Source: Planctomycetota bacterium (GTDB taxonomy: Bacteria > Planctomycetota > Phycisphaerae > UBA1845 > CAIVHJ01). From it: a stretch of DNA of 5,470 nt. The stretch is taken from positions 1-5,470 of the forward strand of contig JADFJZ010000143.1 of assembly GCA_022565195.1 (NCBI GenBank), given 5' to 3'. Below are positions 4,271 through 5,470 of this stretch, in pieces. The position numbers and the translations under genes are program-made. Numbering within the stretch: position 1 is the stretch's first letter; each line of letters begins with the position of its first letter. The notes below the pieces were generated by a model. The model searched no databases, was not told the DNA's origin, and saw only the letters and a list, made by a program, of their open reading frames with translations.

Positions 4271-5470
4271 ATGTCTGAATCCAACAAACCCAACCGTTCC
4301 GACGACTCCGGCGGCGATTCGCGCCAATCCAAACCCAGCATGAAGATGTCGCGCGGCGTTTTCGGCTGGGTGGTCATCGTCAGCTTCATTCTCATGCTGC
4401 TGATGCTGCTGTCCCAGAATATGAACTCCAAGAAGCCGATGACCATCAGCGATTTCAACCAAAAACTGGAGGCGGGCGAGATCAAGAGCGTCACACTGCG
4501 GGACCACGCCGTGGAAGGTACCCGCGAACTCATCGGCGATCAGGCCGGCGCCAACCCGGAGTTCAGCATCAAGTGGCCCAACCCGATGGACAATAAAGAG
4601 TTGCTGGGCCGTCTGGAGAAGTACCTCACCGCAAGTGGCGGCAAGTGGGAGTACAAGCCCAGCAGCACTCTGTTGATAACCGTCTTGATAAACCTGCTGC
4701 CCTGGGTAGTGCTGGTGGCGCTGTTTTGGTTCCTGATTCTTCGCCCGATGCGGGCCGGGGGCGGTGCCGCCGGCATGTTGGGCAACTTCGGCCGCTCGCG
4801 CCATCGCCTGGCCAGCAAAGAGCACACCAACATCACGTTCGATGACGTGGCCGGCATCGACGAAGCCAAGGAAGAAGTCGGCGAGATCATCGAGTTTCTG
4901 AGCAACCCGCGCAAGTTCCAGCGCATCGGAGGCAGAATTCCGCGCGGCATCCTGCTCGTCGGGCAGCCGGGCTGCGGCAAGACACTGCTGGCGAAGGCCA
5001 TCGCCGGCGAAGCCGATGTGCCCTTCTATTCGATCAGCGGCAGCGATTTCGTCGAGATGTTCGTCGGCGTGGGCGCCTCGCGGGTGCGCGATTTGTTCAA
5101 GTCCGCGAAGGAAAACTCGCCCTGCATCATCTTCCTGGATGAGATCGACGCCGTTGGGCGCCGGCGCGGAGCGGGCTTCAGTGCGGGCGGCCATGACGAG
5201 CGTGAGCAGACCCTAAACGCGATCCTCGTCGAGATGGACGGTTTCGAGACCAATGACCAAGTCATCGTCATCGCGGCCACCAACCGGGTGGACGTGCTGG
5301 ATCCGGCCCTGGTCCGCCCCGGCCGATTCGATCGGCAGGTGGACGTCCCCTCGCCGGACGTCAAAGGCCGCTTCGAGATTCTGAAGGTTCACGCCCAGAA
5401 AGTGAAGCTCGGCCCCGACGTTGACTTGCAGCGAACGGCCCGGGCCACACCGGGTTTCAGCGGGGCCGAC
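4271..5470 (+). CDS. ftsH: ATP-dependent zinc metalloprotease FtsH (3' partial)
   Basis: FtsH is the membrane-anchored AAA+ protease that degrades misfolded membrane proteins and regulators such as LpxC. The frame is open from ATG 4271, with GAGG 7 nt upstream, through the window end: 400 codons of an expected 600-700. A Ser/Asp-rich N-tail (1-29) precedes TM1 (30-48), a periplasmic domain (about 50-130) and TM2 (134-157). The AAA+ domain follows: [15 protein letters not shown], Walker A GQPGCGKT (231-238), pore loop MFVGVGAS, Walker B FLDEID (288-293), sensor ATNR (336-339) and RPGRFDR (349-355) with the arginine fingers R352 and R355. The HExxH protease domain lies beyond the window. Walker A has Gln where Pro is usual. 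The antisense frame at 4019-5194 is a shadow. Confidence 0.95.
   Translation, partial: MSESNKPNRSDDSGGDSRQSKPSMKMSRGVFGWVVIVSFILMLLMLLSQNMNSKKPMTISDFNQKLEAGEIKSVTLRDHAVEGTRELIGDQAGANPEFSIKWPNPMDNKELLGRLEKYLTASGGKWEYKPSSTLLITVLINLLPWVVLVALFWFLILRPMRAGGGAAGMLGNFGRSRHRLASKEHTNITFDDVAGIDEAKEEVGEIIEFLSNPRKFQRIGGRIPRGILLVGQPGCGKTLLAKAIAGEADVPFYSISGSDFVEMFVGVGASRVRDLFKSAKENSPCIIFLDEIDAVGRRRGAGFSAGGHDEREQTLNAILVEMDGFETNDQVIVIAATNRVDVLDPALVRPGRFDRQVDVPSPDVKGRFEILKVHAQKVKLGPDVDLQRTARATPGFSGAD

Noticed and set aside
4019..5194. Long minus-strand open frame (391 codons) antisense to ftsH and the lptE end
   Set aside because: The + strand encodes unmistakable AAA+ motifs over the same bases, and the antisense product is compositionally odd with no recognised motif; it is a high-GC shadow.

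Overview
The window reads as a Planctomycetota chromosome segment, probably Phycisphaerae-like. This rests on the moderately high GC, the Cys-rich repeat protein ending in a dockerin-like tail with a terminal WGPC motif, and BamD/LptE/FtsH-type genes of a diderm cell. The lineage is an inference from sequence style, not from a search. All supported genes are on the + strand.

Layout: (1) 3-1460, the 3' part of a secreted, acidic, cysteine-rich protein with ten ~41-residue six-Cys repeats and two C-terminal dockerin-like EF-hand segments. (2) 1461-1559, an intergenic repeat element: seven NNCTGAG heptads, a short spacer, then a GC palindrome. (3) 1597-2526, recO, encoding the recombination mediator RecO with its Zn finger; the gene is interrupted in frame by two pieces of the same repeat family. 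(4) 2648-3706, a BamD-like TPR protein behind a good sigma70-like promoter. (5) 3703-4203, an LptE-like lipoprotein that overlaps the previous gene by 4 nt. (6) 4271-5470, the 5' part of ftsH behind its own promoter, cut by the window end before the protease domain.

The bamD-like and lptE-like genes form a translationally coupled envelope-biogenesis pair, with outer-membrane protein assembly next to LPS assembly. ftsH, a membrane protease that controls LPS synthesis in other diderms, follows from a separate promoter.

The most interesting signal is the dispersed repeat family around and inside recO. It comprises heptanucleotide tracts (CTCAGNN in recO sense) and an 18-bp palindrome CCCCGGGCATGCCCGGGG. 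Removing the two repeat-derived peptides (50 and 19 residues) from the 309-aa RecO leaves 240 aa, the ordinary RecO size. The heptad encodes the same heptapeptide in all three frames of one strand and stops in all three frames of the other, so it can enter genes in one orientation without breaking them. The recO stop codon itself lies in a palindrome copy, and a 25-nt direct repeat brackets the gene.
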